This document shows positions 25,125 through 33,942 of a stretch of 64,000 nt of DNA, piece by piece. Under the pieces are notes generated by a model. It was given only the letters and a program-made list of their open reading frames with translations. It had not been told where the DNA came from and searched no databases. Position numbers and translations under genes: made by a program. Source of the stretch: JBJGXI01 sp045635475 (GTDB lineage: Bacteria > Bacillota > Bacilli > Bacillales > Amphibacillaceae); the NCBI RefSeq assembly GCF_045635475.1, contig NZ_JBJGXI010000017.1, positions 1-64,000 on the forward strand, written 5' to 3'. How positions within the stretch are numbered: position 1 is the first letter of the stretch; every line of letters starts with the position of its first letter.

Positions 25125-27998
25125 TTATACAGTAACTTGTTCTTCCTCTTCTTGTTTTCTTTTACGGAAAGTGAAGAAGAATCCAGCTGCAATACCTACC
25201 ACCACAAGAGCATCTACGATAATTGTGATCACTACCCATGCTGGTGTATCTGTGCTTAAACCATTTTCCATTGCTCTACTATTTCCAACTGTGTTAAGAA
25301 TGTTCTTCGACGCGTCTCTTAACGCCCATAATGTGTCATTGCTGTCTGTATTCACTTCTGGAACACCAACTGGAGCTGCACCAGTAAGAAGTAAGTCGTT
25401 TCCTGCACGTACAGCTAGTTCCACACTCATGTAAGGATAAGCGTTAATCATATAGAAATCTGTATTAACCATTCCTGTAAAGCCCCACTCATTACGTAGT
25501 GTTTCTACAAGAAGTGCAGAACTTGCACCAGCCCATGTATTACCTACACTGTTGAAGGCAGACATTACACCACTTGCGCCACCAGCTTTAACTGCGATTT
25601 CAAATGGTTTCAAGTAAACTTCACGAATTGCTTGTTCGTTACTCCAAGTTAGAACACCTAATGTACGGTTTGTTTCTTGGTCATTTAATGCATAGTGTTT
25701 AATATAAACATATCCACCTTGGTCTTCGAACGCTTTTGTTACAGCCGCTGCCATTAAACCAGAATGAACGCCATCTTCAGAATAATACTCGAAGTTACGT
25801 CCAGCAAATGCTGAGCGGTGAATGTTCATTGCAGGAGCATACCAACCAGTTGTGTTATACGCAGCTGCTTCCTTGCCAATTGCAGCACCCATTTGCTCTG
25901 CAAGTTCGAGGTTCCAAGTAGATCCAATCATTACCTCTGACGGGAATGAAATACCAGAAACATTCGATGAAGAGATAAATGCACTAATTGCAGCTGGTCC
26001 ATCTAAATCAATTGTAGCTGGTTTACCTACTGAAACGACCTCAGCAGTTTTATAACCACCATGAGTTACCAAATTCACCATGTCATTCACTGTTAGCTGG
26101 TCAAGTAATTCGTTCCAGCTTTCATCGTTAACGTCAACACCCTTAAATTCATCAAGTGTTAGACCGTTGTCAGCACCTGTAGTTGGTGCATCTTCATGTG
26201 TGTCTGCTGGCACATCGTAACGTTTACTGTTAAGAAAATCGACAAATGATTGTTCAACTAGTCTACCTTCTACTTCTTTTGTATCACCTTCAGCAGTAGT
26301 TACAGTAAATGTTTCGTTGTTGTCAATAACATCGATATTTTCAAAACCATTTGCTCTTGAAAGATACGTATCGATACTTCCTTCACCTGTTACTTGTTCA
26401 TCAAATTGGTTTACTGCTACTTGTAAATCCGAAGATCGTCCCTCTTCGTTATAAATTATTTCAGAAAGTTCTTTTGTTGCTATATCTGCAATCTTTTCAT
26501 GAGAGTTTTTCATTAGTGAAATTGTATATTCACCTGCTTCAAGCACATATGAACCATTATCACTAAACACACCTGCATAATCATAAGAAGCCATATCTTC
26601 TACGTTGAAAGTAAGTGTAACTGTTTCTGATTGACCTGGTTCAATTACATCTGTTTTTTCAAACGCCGCTAGATCAATAGAAGATTTTTCAATGCTTCCT
26701 GTGTATGGTGCACTGTAGTAAAGTTGTACTACTTCTTTACCAGAAACAGATCCAGTGTTCGTTACATTTACATCTACAGAAATTTCTGTATCGTTCCAAA
26801 CAAGACTGTCTTCAACAACTTCTTGTTCAAAAGTTGTATAACTTAAACCATAACCGAATGGATAAACAACTTTCTCTTCATAGTTAATTGCACCTTCTGA
26901 AGCTGCGGTTTCATAATATTTGTAGCCAATGTAGATACCTTCTGTGTAGTCTACATAAGTTAAACGCACGTTACCTTGATCAAATGCTTCAGAGTAACTA
27001 CCATCTTCGTTTTCAAGTACGTAGCTGAAATCACCAAAGTTTGTCATTGATGGTTGATCAAGTAAATCTGTAGCGAATAAATCTACTGTTCTACCGGAAG
27101 GATTCACCTCTCCAGATAAAACTTTACCAAGTGAAGCAAAACCTTTAAGACCTGGCCCTGCGATATTTACTACACTCTTAATTTGATCATAATCTTTAAC
27201 CCAATCAAGTTCAAATGTGTTTGCACTGTTCACAACAACTACTACATTTTCAAAGTTTTCTGTAACAGCGTCGATCATACCTTGTTCTCTGTTACTTAAT
27301 TCTAAATAGTGTTTATTTAAATCCATGTCATCTTCAAAACCGTAACGGTTTCCACTAGCACCAAATGTTCCGCCTTCACCATTAAAGGTATCTGGACCTT
27401 CTAGGCTTCTTGGAAGGTCTGCACCTTCTCCACCAGAACGAGCAATAAAGATCACTGCTGTGTCAGAGTATTCTTTTGCTTGTTGCATTCTTTCGTCCGT
27501 GTAGAATTCTTCTGGTGCCGGTTCAGGAATTGTCCAATCTTGACCGTTCATTCCAACTATTGGTCTTGTAAGTCCTGTTTCAACATAAGCGTTGTATAGT
27601 TCCTCGTTCACCTCTATACCAGAAGCTTCCAGTCCTTGTTTAGGTGACGTTGCAGCTGACGCATCAGATTCACCAGATCCGGTACCACCGTAAATTGGAT
27701 TAGTAAAACTCCAACCGAATACGTTTACTTTTGTTCCATCAGCGAAAGGTAAAGCGTTTTCTTCGTTTTGCAAAAGAACAATACCTTCATCTGCAATATT
27801 CTCAGCTACTATTGTTGATTCAGCACGAGCTTCTTTTGCTTCGTCACTCGTAATGTCTATTTCTGAAAAATACGCTGTAATAACATCTGAATAGTAATTT
27901 AATGCAACGTTTGCTGCGATTGCAATTACTAATAAAGTTCCTAGTATGGAGCCCCACATGATACGGAACTTTTTCTTACTCATCTTCTTCTTACTCAT
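25125..27998 (-). CDS. membrane-anchored GH3 with reversed domain order
   Basis: A 957-residue GH3 protein with a membrane segment at each end (about 13-33 and 922-946) and a KRKQEEEEQVTV cytoplasmic tail, so the enzyme faces outside. The GH3 order is swapped. The alpha/beta C-domain comes first (about 60-400, GIVLLQNEENALPF to YGLSYTTFEQE) and a fibronectin-like domain follows (about 405-520). The TIM barrel is last (about 610-900), with GRNFEYYSEDG, IKHYALNDQ and nucleophile Asp847 in GMVNTDFYMI. Reversed GH3 enzymes are known in Firmicutes. It is the first gene after the LysR gene, with cre-like sites upstream, and 140 bases separate it from GH3 copy B. Confidence 0.93.
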   Translation of the reverse strand: MSKKKMSKKKFRIMWGSILGTLLVIAIAANVALNYYSDVITAYFSEIDITSDEAKEARAESTIVAENIADEGIVLLQNEENALPFADGTKVNVFGWSFTNPIYGGTGSGESDASAATSPKQGLEASGIEVNEELYNAYVETGLTRPIVGMNGQDWTIPEPAPEEFYTDERMQQAKEYSDTAVIFIARSGGEGADLPRSLEGPDTFNGEGGTFGASGNRYGFEDDMDLNKHYLELSNREQGMIDAVTENFENVVVVVNSANTFELDWVKDYDQIKSVVNIAGPGLKGFASLGKVLSGEVNPSGRTVDLFATDLLDQPSMTNFGDFSYVLENEDGSYSEAFDQGNVRLTYVDYTEGIYIGYKYYETAASEGAINYEEKVVYPFGYGLSYTTFEQEVVEDSLVWNDTEISVDVNVTNTGSVSGKEVVQLYYSAPYTGSIEKSSIDLAAFEKTDVIEPGQSETVTLTFNVEDMASYDYAGVFSDNGSYVLEAGEYTISLMKNSHEKIADIATKELSEIIYNEEGRSSDLQVAVNQFDEQVTGEGSIDTYLSRANGFENIDVIDNNETFTVTTAEGDTKEVEGRLVEQSFVDFLNSKRYDVPADTHEDAPTTGADNGLTLDEFKGVDVNDESWNELLDQLTVNDMVNLVTHGGYKTAEVVSVGKPATIDLDGPAAISAFISSSNVSGISFPSEVMIGSTWNLELAEQMGAAIGKEAAAYNTTGWYAPAMNIHRSAFAGRNFEYYSEDGVHSGLMAAAVTKAFEDQGGYVYIKHYALNDQETNRTLGVLTWSNEQAIREVYLKPFEIAVKAGGASGVMSAFNSVGNTWAGASSALLVETLRNEWGFTGMVNTDFYMINAYPYMSVELAVRAGNDLLLTGAAPVGVPEVNTDSNDTLWALRDASKNILNTVGNSRAMENGLSTDTPAWVVITIIVDALVVVGIAAGFFFTFRKRKQEEEEQVTV

Positions 27999-28110
27999 AT
28001 TTTTTCCTCCTAATAAATTAAATAAAATAGGTTATGACTGCTTACCAACTAATTAACCTGCCCTCCTGTTTCTTGGTTATATACCGCTTTCATTGCTGCA
28101 TCATGTTTTT

Positions 28111-28124
28111 TGTATATGCTTTCA
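28111..28124 (-). promoter_or_regulatory. possible CcpA cre site
   Basis: TGAAAGCATATACA on the minus strand, close to the cre consensus TGWAANCGNTNWCA (the central CG is CA). A second half-site-like TGAAAGCGGTATAT lies at 28079-28092. Both precede the membrane GH3 gene, where catabolite repression would make sense. Confidence 0.4.
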
Positions 28125-28167
28125 TGATTGCAAAATTAAGATTAACCCATCACTAAAAAAATTACTA

Positions 28168-28202
28168 TCAACCAAGAGTTAGGGGGGTAAACTTTTGGTT
28201 GA
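28168..28202 (-). repeat. hairpin with G-run loop upstream of GH3 operon
   Basis: Arms TCAACCAAGAGTT and AACTTTTGGTTGA (12 of 13 match), with a loop holding six consecutive G's on the plus strand. On the minus strand TAGTAATTTTTTTAG follows, so it can act as a second terminator or a leader attenuator. It lies about 170 bases before the GH3 start. Confidence 0.55.
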
Positions 28203-28211
28203 ATACACAAT

Positions 28212-28238
28212 AAAAAAGCCGTTATCAACGGCTTTTTA
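28212..28238 (-). terminator. intrinsic terminator after lysR
   Basis: Eleven-base stem AAAAAGCCGTT / AACGGCTTTTT with a three-base loop, working on both strands. It is 20 bases after the LysR stop. Confidence 0.93.
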
Positions 28239-28258
28239 GTGTGATGCTCATTAATTTG

Positions 28259-29143
28259 TCAATTATTTTCTTTAATAAAATCCTTTACAAAACTTTGAAA
28301 CAACGAAACGACTTTTGTCTGAACACCTCTTCTTCTCGTTATTAAATATATATTTTGCGGTATTTTTTCCTTCAATCTTATTATCTTTAAATGATCATTA
28401 TTAATTGCCTCTTCAACAAAATCTACAGATACAGCTACATATCCACTTACTTCACATAGTCTATGCGCCGTTAATATACTACCAAATTCATGAATAATGT
28501 TAGGGGTAAATCCAAGTTCTAAGCATTTAACCATCAAACTATGCTCTCTGCCCTTTTCAACCGACTTCAGGACCATGGATTCATTTTCCAGTTCTACCAA
28601 TGAAATTTCATCATTTACTGCAAGCGGATGACTATTTGAAACCACTATTACTGCCTCACCGTGTTTAATCAGGTCGAATTCATAGTCCGCTACTTCTCCA
28701 TCCCCCATAATTAAGGCTGCGTCAATCTCTTCTTCAAACTCTTTGTCAACTGAATATTCATCTGGAAGTTCTGTTATTTTGATTTGAATATCTGGATGGA
28801 GCGCAGAAAAACTATATAGCTTATCGACAGGGTATACTAAGGTTGTAGAATACGTTACGACAACATTTAACATACCATTTTGTCCGCTTAGAATACTTAT
28901 TTCTTTTTTAATATCTTCCATAAGATATAAGATATGCCTTGCTCTTGCATGTAGCAACTCACCAGATTCGGTTGCTTCCATACCACGTGAACCTCTGTAG
29001 AACAACTCTGTCTCTAATTCCAGCTCTAATTGCTTTATTGTCTTGCTTATCCCCTGAGGTGTAATAAATAAATCCTTTGCAGCTGCAGTTATACTTTTTT
29101 TCTCATAAACCTTTATGAAATATTCTAATGCTTCTGTATGCAA
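28259..29143 (-). CDS. LysR-family transcriptional regulator
   Basis: A 294-residue LysR-type activator/repressor. The winged helix-turn-helix is at residues 1-60, with SITAAAKDLFITPQGISKTI and QLELELETELFYRGSRG. The effector-binding domain spans about 90-290 (VVTYSTTLVYPVDKLYSFSA onwards). The start is a TTG with AAGGA about ten bases upstream; no in-frame ATG fits the family N-terminus. It lies directly before the GH3 island on the same strand, separated by a terminator, so the island is its likely target. The ligand is unknown. Confidence 0.93.
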   Translation of the reverse strand: MHTEALEYFIKVYEKKSITAAAKDLFITPQGISKTIKQLELELETELFYRGSRGMEATESGELLHARARHILYLMEDIKKEISILSGQNGMLNVVVTYSTTLVYPVDKLYSFSALHPDIQIKITELPDEYSVDKEFEEEIDAALIMGDGEVADYEFDLIKHGEAVIVVSNSHPLAVNDEISLVELENESMVLKSVEKGREHSLMVKCLELGFTPNIIHEFGSILTAHRLCEVSGYVAVSVDFVEEAINNDHLKIIRLKEKIPQNIYLITRRRGVQTKVVSLFQSFVKDFIKENN

Positions 29144-29393
29144 GTTCCTTCATTCCTTATTAATTCATAAAATATTAATGTAAGTATAGCATATTTAATA
29201 AACATTCGACGTAATTTTTCTTTTCTCGACATTGAGGGATATGGTACATTAAGAACTTGAGTGACTTAACTTATTAGAATTGCAATAACCAATTTTGGTA
29301 CCGAATACTTATAATCTTGTTACACTAAACATATTGCTGGAATAAATTAGTTCCAAACTATATGTTGGTATAGAAGGATGGATAAGGTAATGA

Positions 29394-29503
29394 GAAAAGC
29401 GCAGAGCGCCCGCTTAGAAACGTAGCGACTGGAGCGAATCGATGATGACTTATCGTAGGGTGATTCTTGAAGTCGCGTAGTTTCTGGCACTCGAAGCTAG
29501 ACA
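29394..29503. repeat. palindromic intergenic repeat, Bacillaceae type
   Basis: A GC-richer element starting at AGAAAAGCGCAGAGCGCCCG. AGAAACGTAGCGACT (29416-29430) pairs with AGTCGCGTAGTTTCT (29471-29485), and GAGCGCC pairs with GGCACTC in the outer part. Inner GAATC/GATTC and CGATGA/TTATCG arms complete a long imperfect hairpin. Elements of this form are scattered between genes in many Bacillaceae genomes (recalled, not checked). Confidence 0.75.
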
Positions 29504-29639
29504 ATTGTACAAATTTATATGCTTTCTTACCTTATTAAATTGATTTTATTTATATTTTTGAACAAGGGTCTTATCGTAGAGTTTGTTGCTTTTTCAATTT
29601 CATAATTGAAATAAAATAAGACGAACCTGGAAGGGTGTT

Positions 29640-29865
29640 TGTACCCGCTCCGGAAGTCCACTTCGCTACAAACGGGATTGCTCTTTCCGTCAGGTGATTG
29701 GAGATCCAGGCAGTCGACTTCAGCGGGAACAACACGGGCTGAATATCCACTCAGAAGCGTTCTTAGGGACTACGATTACTCATCCCAAAGAAAACTTTTG
29801 CTTTTGAGCCGTGCCATCGGAAAGCGACTGCTTGGAGCCGAAATCACGAGCGTTACGTCGGAGTT
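29640..29865. repeat. MITE-like intergenic repeat
   Basis: A ~225-base segment of higher GC than its surroundings with CCGCTCCGGAAGTCCACTTC near one end and GTTACGTCGGAG at the other. The second end resembles the ACTACGTCGGAT ends of the elements at 53644 and 57255. A reading frame crossing it (29639-29884) has no ribosome binding site and is a by-product of the repeat. Confidence 0.6.
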
Positions 29866-29951
29866 TAGGGATTTTATACAATAACAAGAATCTTTTAATA
29901 ACAGCTTTTAAGTAACAATGTCATATTCATTCTAAATAGGGGGTTTTATTC

Positions 29952-31055
29952 ATGTATGATTATTTAATCGTTGGCGCCGGGTTATTCGGTTCTGTATTTG
30001 CATATGAAGCTAAAAAGAGAGGTAAAAAATGTCTCGTCATCGATAAAAGAGATCACATTGGTGGTAACATATATACGGAAGAAATTGAAGGAATTAATGT
30101 TCATAAATACGGCGCGCACATTTTTCACACCAATAACAAGAAAATATGGGATTATGTGAACAACTTTGCTGAATTCAACAGATATACGAATTCTCCTATT
30201 GCAAATTATAAAGGGGAACTATACAACCTCCCCTTCAATATGAATACATTTAATAAGTTGTGGGGGGTAACAACTCCAGCTGAAGCAAAACAGAAAATAG
30301 AAGAACAAAAACAGGCGTCTGGGATTAACCAACCTTCCAACTTAGAAGAACAGGCGATTTCTCTTGTTGGAACAGATATTTATGAGAAATTAATTAAAGG
30401 CTATACGGAAAAGCAATGGGGAAGATCGGCAAAAGAATTACCTTCCTTCATTATTAAACGTCTACCTGTTCGCTTTACATATGACAATAATTATTTTAAT
30501 GACAGATACCAAGGTATCCCAGTTGGTGGGTACAATGTGATTATTGAAAAAATGCTAGAAGGAACAGATGTCCGGCTCAACGTTGATTTTTTCAAAGAAA
30601 GAGAAGCGTTAGAAAGCTTAGCAAAAAAAGTAGTATTCACTGGCATGATTGATCAATATTACGATTATCAATACGGCGTGTTGGAATACCGTAGCTTACA
30701 GTTTGAAACAAAGGTAATAAAGGATACAGATAACTTCCAAGGAAATGCTGTTGTCAATTACACCGATAAGGAAACACCTTACACACGGGTCATTGAGCAT
30801 AAGCATTTTGAATTCGGTACACAGGATTCAACCGTTATTACTGAAGAATACCCAATGGAATGGAAGCCTGGGGACGAGCCTTATTATCCAATTAATGATG
30901 AAAAGAATAACGGCGTTTATAAGAAATATAAAGATTTAGCTGATAATGAGACAAAAGTTATATTCGGTGGCAGGCTAGCTACTTACAAATACTATGATAT
31001 GCACCAAGTTATTGGAGCGGCGTTAGTAACGATTGATAAGGAATTTACTGAATAA
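29952..31055 (+). CDS. glf: UDP-galactopyranose mutase
   Basis: A 367-residue FAD enzyme that converts UDP-galactopyranose to UDP-galactofuranose for surface glycans. The FAD-binding N-terminus is YDYLIVGAGLFGSVFAYEAK. HIGGNIYTEEIEGINVHKYG and AHIFHTNNKKIWDYVNNF carry the substrate-site residues, and GYTEKQWGRSAKELP and PVGGYNVIIEKML are further signatures. A GGGGGTT ribosome binding site lies upstream and a terminator follows closely. No galactofuranosyltransferase or other wall-polymer genes are adjacent, so its glycan cannot be named from the context. Confidence 0.96.
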   Translation: MYDYLIVGAGLFGSVFAYEAKKRGKKCLVIDKRDHIGGNIYTEEIEGINVHKYGAHIFHTNNKKIWDYVNNFAEFNRYTNSPIANYKGELYNLPFNMNTFNKLWGVTTPAEAKQKIEEQKQASGINQPSNLEEQAISLVGTDIYEKLIKGYTEKQWGRSAKELPSFIIKRLPVRFTYDNNYFNDRYQGIPVGGYNVIIEKMLEGTDVRLNVDFFKEREALESLAKKVVFTGMIDQYYDYQYGVLEYRSLQFETKVIKDTDNFQGNAVVNYTDKETPYTRVIEHKHFEFGTQDSTVITEEYPMEWKPGDEPYYPINDEKNNGVYKKYKDLADNETKVIFGGRLATYKYYDMHQVIGAALVTIDKEFTE

Positions 31056-31060
31056 AAGGG

Positions 31061-31092
31061 AAAGAGCTGCGTTAAATTACGCAGCTCTTTTC
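31061..31092 (+). terminator. intrinsic terminator after glf
   Basis: Twelve-base stem AAAGAGCTGCGT / ACGCAGCTCTTT with a six-base loop, then TC. It also works for the minus-strand ABC-F gene that ends at 31124. Confidence 0.9.
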
Positions 31093-31123
31093 AATATAAG
31101 GTCCGGTCTTCCTTTTTAATGCA

Positions 31124-32755
31124 TCACAAAAGTTCATTAATTTTTTTCGACAGCTCCTTAAACTTCTCATCAAGCTCCGTGTAAGCCTGTTCGCCATGTG
31201 TCATAAAACTGAGTTTACCTAACACCTCTTGCCTTTCTGTTTCAAGTTTCAAGCGTAATTCACTTTGGTCATCTGTTTTTTGTGTTTGCCCCTGCCATTG
31301 CTTTTTGATGCTATTATTCGATATGACGAGCTTGCTCGTTGTTGTTTTTTCCAGAAAATAGCGGTCATGCGATACTACAAGAAGCGTACCCTTATAATTT
31401 GCCAGTGTATGCTCAAGTTGCTCACGTGAAGGCAAATCCAAATGGTTTGTCGGTTCATCCAGAATCAGTACATCCTTCTCTTCAAGGATATAGGCCATTA
31501 GTTTGCACTTCACACGCTCACCCATGCTCATGTTGCCAATCGGCTCTGTCCACTGTGACGCAGTAAAACCTAAATGTTTCATTAAATTTTGAACCTTCCC
31601 TCTTGCTTCGAAGGTTTCTTTATAAAAAAGCTGCTCTGGCGTCTTTTCAAGTGGGAGATCAAATACTTCTTGTGTTAAATAGCCAACGTTAGCAGATGGT
31701 GACATCCACACATCTCCTTGGGCTTGATCTAGTCTAACAAGAATTTTCAATAATGTCGTTTTCCCACTACCATTAGGACCAATAAGACTTACTTTCTCTC
31801 CATGTTGGATTGTAAAGTTGACATTATTAAACAACAATTTACCTTCAAAAGCTTTTGAAACGTTCTTCACTTCCAAGAAACGTTTTCCAACCTTATTACT
31901 TGCATTCATTGAAAATTGAACCGTGTACTCGGCATCTAAAGGTTCTGTTTTTGCTTTTTCAAGCTCTTTTTCAAGACGCTTCTGTTTTGATTTAACTTGA
32001 GCATCCATGCGTTTTGCTTTGACACGATAATGCTCCTTATAGCCATCTTGTTTTGTTGACTGGGCATGCGCTTTTTGTGACCAAGAGGTAAGCTCTTTCA
32101 TTTGCCCTTCGATTTCTTCAACCTTCTTCTGTTGCTTTTCATACTCGCGTTGTTGGGTTAGTCTTTTCAATTCACGGTTTTTCATATAACTCGTATAATT
32201 CCCACTGTGTTCGATTAGGTTTTTATCTTCAATCGACCATATCTTAGTCGCAACCGCATCTAGGAAATAGCGATCGTGAGAAACTAATATAATTGTTCCG
32301 TTATATAGTTTCATTTGATCCATAAGAAGCTGTGTACTTTCCGTATCAAGATGATTGGTTGGTTCGTCTAATAATAGCAAATGTGCAAATTTTGCAAAGC
32401 CATGTGCCAATCTAGCTTTCAACTTTTCTCCGCCACTCAAGCGAGAAAAGTCATGACTTGGCACCTTCCATTTTTTCAGAAGTGTGGCTTCTGAAGAAGT
32501 TACTTCACCGGGAGAATAAGCTTCCATTTCTTGTTCAAGCCTTACTACTTTTAAATTATCCTGCAACCATTGAAAATGTCCGCTCGTAGGTATGAGGTCA
32601 TTGCTAATCAGTTGCAACAAGGTAGACTTACCTGCACCATTTTTACCAATTACTCCAATAATATCCCCTTGCTGCACACTAGCATTTATTTTTTCAAAAA
32701 TATTTGTATTATTGATTTCATAACTAATGTTGTTTAATTTAAATAATTCTTTCAT
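31124..32755 (-). CDS. ABC-F ATPase, ribosome-protection type
   Basis: A 543-residue protein with two ABC domains and no membrane segments. The Walker A motifs are GVIGKNGAGKSTLLQL and LIGPNGSGKTTLLKI, the signatures are LSGGEKLKARLAHG and MSMGERVKCKLMA, and LLLDEPTNHLD and LILDEPTNHLD are the Walker B motifs. A charged linker helix pair (about 190-280) forms the P-site tRNA interaction motif. A basic C-terminal extension (about 490-543) is present. The architecture is that of antibiotic-resistance ABC-F proteins such as VmlR, Vga and Lsa, which dislodge drugs from the ribosome. ATG 32755 has AGAGGGA upstream. The leader contains an attenuator, as in vmlR. Confidence 0.9.
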   Translation of the reverse strand: MKELFKLNNISYEINNTNIFEKINASVQQGDIIGVIGKNGAGKSTLLQLISNDLIPTSGHFQWLQDNLKVVRLEQEMEAYSPGEVTSSEATLLKKWKVPSHDFSRLSGGEKLKARLAHGFAKFAHLLLLDEPTNHLDTESTQLLMDQMKLYNGTIILVSHDRYFLDAVATKIWSIEDKNLIEHSGNYTSYMKNRELKRLTQQREYEKQQKKVEEIEGQMKELTSWSQKAHAQSTKQDGYKEHYRVKAKRMDAQVKSKQKRLEKELEKAKTEPLDAEYTVQFSMNASNKVGKRFLEVKNVSKAFEGKLLFNNVNFTIQHGEKVSLIGPNGSGKTTLLKILVRLDQAQGDVWMSPSANVGYLTQEVFDLPLEKTPEQLFYKETFEARGKVQNLMKHLGFTASQWTEPIGNMSMGERVKCKLMAYILEEKDVLILDEPTNHLDLPSREQLEHTLANYKGTLLVVSHDRYFLEKTTTSKLVISNNSIKKQWQGQTQKTDDQSELRLKLETERQEVLGKLSFMTHGEQAYTELDEKFKELSKKINELL

Positions 32756-32787
32756 CCAATCTTCCCTCTCTTTAAGGGAGAATAAAA

Positions 32788-32896
32788 AATCCTCCCAATA
32801 ATTTGGAAGGATTAGCCGTACCACTACAATATCAAATAAGCTATTTACGTTGATAGCTCGACAATACACGTATGGAAAAAAGGGCAGACTAATCCT
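32788..32896 (-). promoter_or_regulatory. leader attenuator of the ABC-F gene
   Basis: On the minus strand a terminator (AATCCTTCC / GGGAGGATT, 32788-32813) followed by TTTTTTATT stands 33 bases before the start codon. An upstream AGGATTAG (32889-32896) is complementary to CTAATCCT in the first terminator arm and can form an anti-terminator. A perfect TTTGAAAT/ATTTCAAA repeat at 32908-32928 lies just ahead. The frame from a GTG at 32869 is open through the terminator, so a translated leader is possible. This is the layout of antibiotic-induced attenuation. Confidence 0.7.
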
Positions 32897-33070
32897 ATTT
32901 CGTTAGATTTGAAATATGCAATTTCAAATATTCCTGAAAATAAGATTAGTTTAACATCGTCCACCCATCACCCTCTCAAAAAGTATTATATACATTATAG
33001 CATAAGAAAGGTGCGTTTGTCTGTCCTTAATTGGTTATCAAATATACGCTTAAATCTGTCAATGCTTCAT

Positions 33071-33107
33071 AAAAATAACGTCAGCACCACTTCTTTCGGT
33101 GCTAACG
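33071..33107 (-). terminator. intrinsic terminator after YhfK-like gene
   Basis: CGTCAGCACC / GGTGCTAACG stem (33079-33088 and 33098-33107, one mismatch), then TTATTTTTATG on the minus strand. Confidence 0.88.
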
Positions 33108-33115
33108 CAAGTAAT

Positions 33116-33766
33116 TTATATTGATTTAACTGCCTCATTGAGCGGAGAGGTTCCAGATACTACTTGAAATTCCTTACCAATTGTTGTGTTATTATCTAGA
33201 CTACCAAAAATAACAGCTGCGACATCTTCACGCGGGACCTCTCCACGTTCTACTTCGGTAGCGACTTCCACTTGTCCTGTGCCATCTTCGTTCGTAAGGG
33301 CTCCCGGATGAATAATTGTATAATCTAAATCAGTCGCTTTTAACCATTCATCTGCATAGTGCTTCGCAGCTACATAAGGTGCGAAGGCAGAAGGTGCAGC
33401 TTGTATTGCTTCACGGCTCGTATCAAAAGAACTTACCATAATAAATCGTTTTACTTTAGCGAGTTTAGCGGCCTCAATTGTTTTCACTGCACCATCTAGG
33501 TCGATTAGAATAGTCTTATCTTTTCCAGTGTGCGGGCCAGAGCCAGCAGTAAATACAATTGCATTCACGCCATCCGCAGCTTTAGCAATATCTTCAATTC
33601 CTTCTTCTAAGTCCACAACTGCTGTCTCGGCACCTAATTGTTCAAAATAAGACGCTTGCTCTTGTTTGCGAATCATCGCTCGAGCCGTATGATTTTCACT
33701 ATCTTGAATCAAGCCAACAAGATGTTTTCCTATTTGTCCATTTGCTCCAACAACAAGAATTTTCAT
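33116..33766 (-). CDS. NAD(P)-binding reductase, YhfK-like
   Basis: A 216-residue atypical SDR / NmrA-like protein. The cofactor motif is MKILVVGANGQIGKHLVGLI (G-x-x-G-x-x-G), then AETAVVDLEE, AIVFTAGSGPHTGKDKT, VKRFIMVSSFDTSRE and the active-site YVAAKHYADEWLKATDLDYT (Y-x-x-x-K). TIIHPGALTNEDGTG follows. It is close to B. subtilis YhfK, whose substrate is unknown. The gene stands alone with its own terminator. Confidence 0.92.
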   Translation of the reverse strand: MKILVVGANGQIGKHLVGLIQDSENHTARAMIRKQEQASYFEQLGAETAVVDLEEGIEDIAKAADGVNAIVFTAGSGPHTGKDKTILIDLDGAVKTIEAAKLAKVKRFIMVSSFDTSREAIQAAPSAFAPYVAAKHYADEWLKATDLDYTIIHPGALTNEDGTGQVEVATEVERGEVPREDVAAVIFGSLDNNTTIGKEFQVVSGTSPLNEAVKSI

Positions 33767-33942
33767 TGTTTCAACCCCTTCTGAATAATTAGACGATCTT
33801 TATAAATAATGAAGTAAGTAATTATCCATTATTTTATATTCCCTATTTTTATGCTGATAATCATGTTTTGTCTTCTACTATCTAGATTCATTTTCAACCG
33901 TCTAATTCTGAATTAGACAAATCAACTTTTATCCAATACTTT

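Noticed and set aside
29639..29884. 81-codon frame
   Set aside because: Lies inside a repeat and has no ribosome binding site.
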